A DNA stretch of 8,189 nucleotides from Alistipes sp. (GTDB lineage: Bacteria > Bacteroidota > Bacteroidia > Bacteroidales > Rikenellaceae), in assembly GCA_017646785.1 (NCBI GenBank), contig JAGCLX010000025.1, positions 1 through 8,189 on the forward strand, read 5' to 3'. The stretch's first letter is position 1, and each line of letters opens with the position of its first letter. Under the pieces are notes generated by a model. The model searched no databases and had not been told where the DNA came from. It saw only the letters and a program-made list of their open reading frames with translations. Positions 7,168 through 8,189 of this stretch are shown in pieces. A program made the translations under genes and the position numbers.

Positions 7168-7197
7168 AAAAGTGTTCCACGTGGAGCACTTTTTTTT
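7168..7197 (+). terminator. Intrinsic terminator of the TPR-envC-like-ybeY-mnmG run
   Basis: AAAAGTGTTCC (7168-7178) pairs with GGAGCACTTTT (7183-7193) over 11 bp, with one T-G wobble and loop ACGT. The T-run extends through 7190-7197 (8 T). It starts 38 nt after the mnmG stop and is a textbook rho-independent terminator for plus-strand transcription. The stem contains the parS-like 16-mer described separately. Confidence 0.9.
7173..7188. promoter_or_regulatory. parS-like ParB-binding site candidate 1
   Basis: TGTTCCACGTGGAGCA matches the palindromic parS form TGTTCCACGTGGAACA at 15 of 16 bases, the only difference being G at position 14. ParB/Spo0J (a CTPase) loads at parS to organise the chromosome origin region. 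The site overlaps the mnmG terminator stem, so the palindrome alone could be explained by the hairpin. The exact second copy at 7864-7879 makes a ParB site more plausible. Binding is unproven. Confidence 0.45.
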
Positions 7198-7251
7198 GTT
7201 GATAAAAACATTGGATATTGGTTGACACAACCTCAATCAACACCAAACCGA

Positions 7252-7376
7252 ATTTCTTGTCAGAGTGGTGCAGATGTGTCGCTGACATGAGAAAACCCCG
7301 GATGGGTAGTACTTGATGTACATCCCATTCGGGGTTTTGATTGAAGCGGCGCAGATGCGCCACTATCACAAGAAAT
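7252..7376. repeat. About 125-nt imperfect palindrome between mnmG and ilvE
   Basis: Arms 7252-7283 and 7345-7376 are complementary at 25 of 32 columns; three more columns form U-G wobbles in plus-strand RNA. After an unequal internal loop (8 vs 6 nt), AAAACCCCGGATGGG (7292-7306) pairs with CCCATTCGGGGTTTT (7324-7338) at 14 of 15, the remaining column being a G-U pair. A 2x2 mismatch, then GTAC (7309-7312) with GTAC (7318-7321), closes a TTGAT loop. Each outer arm can also fold on itself (GGTGC/GTGTC at 7267-7280 and GGCGC/GCGCC at 7348-7361). It fills nearly all the space between the mnmG terminator and ilvE. No gene is seen in it. It may be a dispersed repeat or a structured RNA. Confidence 0.8.
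7292..7338 (-). terminator. Likely ilvE terminator (core of the palindrome)
   Basis: Minus-strand transcripts of ilvE would form the AAAACCCC...GGGGTTTT core hairpin about 50 nt after the ilvE stop, ending in a four-T tract. The core is also a hairpin with a TTTT end on the plus strand, so it could act bidirectionally as a back-up for mnmG. The short T-run makes it weaker than the mnmG terminator; assignment rests on position between convergent genes. Confidence 0.5.
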
Positions 7377-7386
7377 CGACAAGGAA

Positions 7387-8189
7387 TTACTCTACAAGTA
7401 CATTCCAGTTGTGAGTATCCTCTACGCGACCATACTGAATACCCTGGAGGTGATCGTACATCTTCTTGCAAGTCTCACCAACCTTCATACCGTAGTCGTA
7501 TGTAACGTTGTTATCGAGGTCATAAAGAGCACCGATAGGAGAGATAACTGCTGCAGTACCGCAAGCACCTGCCTCCTCGAATGTAGCGAGCTCCTCAACT
7601 GGGATATCGCGCTCCTCAACTGTCAAACCGAGGTCCTTAGCAATCTCACGAAGAGTCATGTTAGTGATTGAAGGAAGGATTGATGTTGACTTAGGAGTAA
7701 CGTAAGTATTGTTCTTGATACCGAAGAAGTTAGCAGCACCAAACTCCTCAACCTTTGAGTGAGTAGCTGCGTCGAGGTAAAGAACGTTAGAGAAGCCCTT
7801 ACGGTGAGCCTCCTCGAGTGACCAGATTGAAGAAGCGTAGTTACCACCAACCTTTACGTCACCTGTTCCACGTGGAGCAGCACGGTCCTGATCACGCATG
7901 ATGAGAGCCTTGATAGCTGCCATACCGCCCTTGAAGTAAGGACCTACAGGAGCACAGAAGATGATGAGGTCAGCCTCGTCAACAGCGCGAACACCAAGAC
8001 AAGTCTTAGTACCGAGAAGTGTAGGACGCAAGTAGAGTGATGCGCCTGTCTCGTAAGGAGGAACGAAGTCGAGGTTACGCTTAACACACTCAACACAACC
8101 CTCAACAAACTGCTCTACAGTAGGTGCGGGAAGGCAGAGACGGTTAGCTGAGTTGATCATACGCTGAGCATTCTTCTCAGGACGGAACA
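7387..8189 (-). CDS. ilvE: Branched-chain amino acid aminotransferase, C-terminal part (cut by window edge)
   Basis: PLP-dependent cytoplasmic enzyme that interconverts leucine, isoleucine and valine with their 2-oxoacids, using glutamate/2-oxoglutarate. The frame runs from the window edge (first complete codon Phe at 8187-8185) to TAA at 7389-7387, giving 266 residues. The Met at 8160-8158 is internal, because FRPEKNAQR continues upstream of it in family register. Fold type IV BCAT signatures: RAAPRGTGDVKVGGNYASS (Lys of VKVGGNY is the expected PLP-linked lysine), YLDAATHSKVEEFG, TPKSTSILPSITNMTLREIA and EEAGACGTAAVISPIGALYD. The family is about 340-355 aa, so some 75-90 N-terminal residues are missing. 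Codon bias is strong and like that of fba. A parS-like 16-mer falls on the codons for A-P-R-G-T. Confidence 0.95.
   Translation of the reverse strand, partial: FRPEKNAQRMINSANRLCLPAPTVEQFVEGCVECVKRNLDFVPPYETGASLYLRPTLLGTKTCLGVRAVDEADLIIFCAPVGPYFKGGMAAIKALIMRDQDRAAPRGTGDVKVGGNYASSIWSLEEAHRKGFSNVLYLDAATHSKVEEFGAANFFGIKNNTYVTPKSTSILPSITNMTLREIAKDLGLTVEERDIPVEELATFEEAGACGTAAVISPIGALYDLDNNVTYDYGMKVGETCKKMYDHLQGIQYGRVEDTHNWNVLVE
7864..7879. promoter_or_regulatory. parS-like ParB-binding site candidate 2 (inside ilvE)
   Basis: The identical 16-mer TGTTCCACGTGGAGCA, 691 bp from copy 1 and on the same strand. On the ilvE coding strand it spans GCT CCA CGT GGA ACA (Ala-Pro-Arg-Gly-Thr) just before the PLP lysine. 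This is a conserved stretch of the enzyme, so part of the match is dictated by protein sequence, though the exact synonymous codons are not. Unlike copy 1, no terminator explains the palindrome here. Confidence 0.45.

Noticed and set aside
7106..7471. A 121-codon minus-strand ORF between mnmG and ilvE
   Set aside because: It runs through the mnmG terminator, the long palindrome and the end of ilvE in another frame. No recognisable domain.
8158..8160. ATG as the ilvE start
   Set aside because: The frame continues to the window edge with family-like residues (FRPEKNAQR), so this Met is internal and the gene is truncated by the window.

Overview
The window looks like chromosomal core-gene DNA from a Bacteroidota bacterium, probably order Bacteroidales. 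The evidence is Bacteroidetes-type protein signatures (PheS with FRNEAISYRAHCIFHQ and a four-cysteine insert, YbeY with [11 protein letters not shown] instead of a terminal DH, MnmG with AMWSPRAQ), TAnnTTTG-type -7 promoter boxes, A-rich rather than Shine-Dalgarno leaders, and Bacteroidetes-like TPR and EnvC proteins. Genus cannot be fixed from this sequence. No mobile element gene, rRNA, tRNA or CRISPR array was seen.

Layout. (1) 1-466, minus strand: N-terminal 155 codons of a class II fructose-bisphosphate aldolase, cut by the window edge. (2) 467-814: AT-rich divergent promoter region with -7 boxes facing both ways and an inverted repeat in the putative pheS leader. (3) 815-1840, plus: pheS, followed by an intrinsic terminator at 1868-1906. 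(4) 1912-7129, plus: a tight four-gene run of an exported TPR protein, an EnvC-like coiled-coil/LytM protein, ybeY and mnmG. Spacings are 12 nt, 8 nt and a 4-nt ATGA overlap. Two starts differ from the longest open frame: the TPR gene starts at 1912, because the earlier ATG lies inside the pheS terminator, and mnmG starts at 5246. (5) 7130-7386: convergent intergenic region with a strong mnmG terminator and a roughly 125-nt imperfect palindrome. (6) 7387-8189, minus: C-terminal 266 residues of a branched-chain aminotransferase (ilvE), open at the window edge.

How the genes fit together. The four-gene run mixes envelope functions (TPR protein, EnvC-like amidase activator) with RNA functions (YbeY in rRNA maturation, MnmG in tRNA wobble-uridine modification). 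pheS supplies tRNA-Phe charging, and pheT is not adjacent. fba and ilvE are separately transcribed central-metabolism genes.

Most notable non-coding signals. Two identical 16-mers, TGTTCCACGTGGAGCA, lie 691 bp apart and each differs by one base from the palindromic ParB-binding site parS. One forms the stem of the mnmG terminator and the other sits inside the ilvE coding sequence. A long palindrome lies between mnmG and ilvE, and its transition mismatches all leave G-U pairs in plus-strand RNA. mnmG also shows an abrupt GC drop near position 6605. I see no evidence of a new multi-gene system; the candidate novelty is in these DNA/RNA signals.
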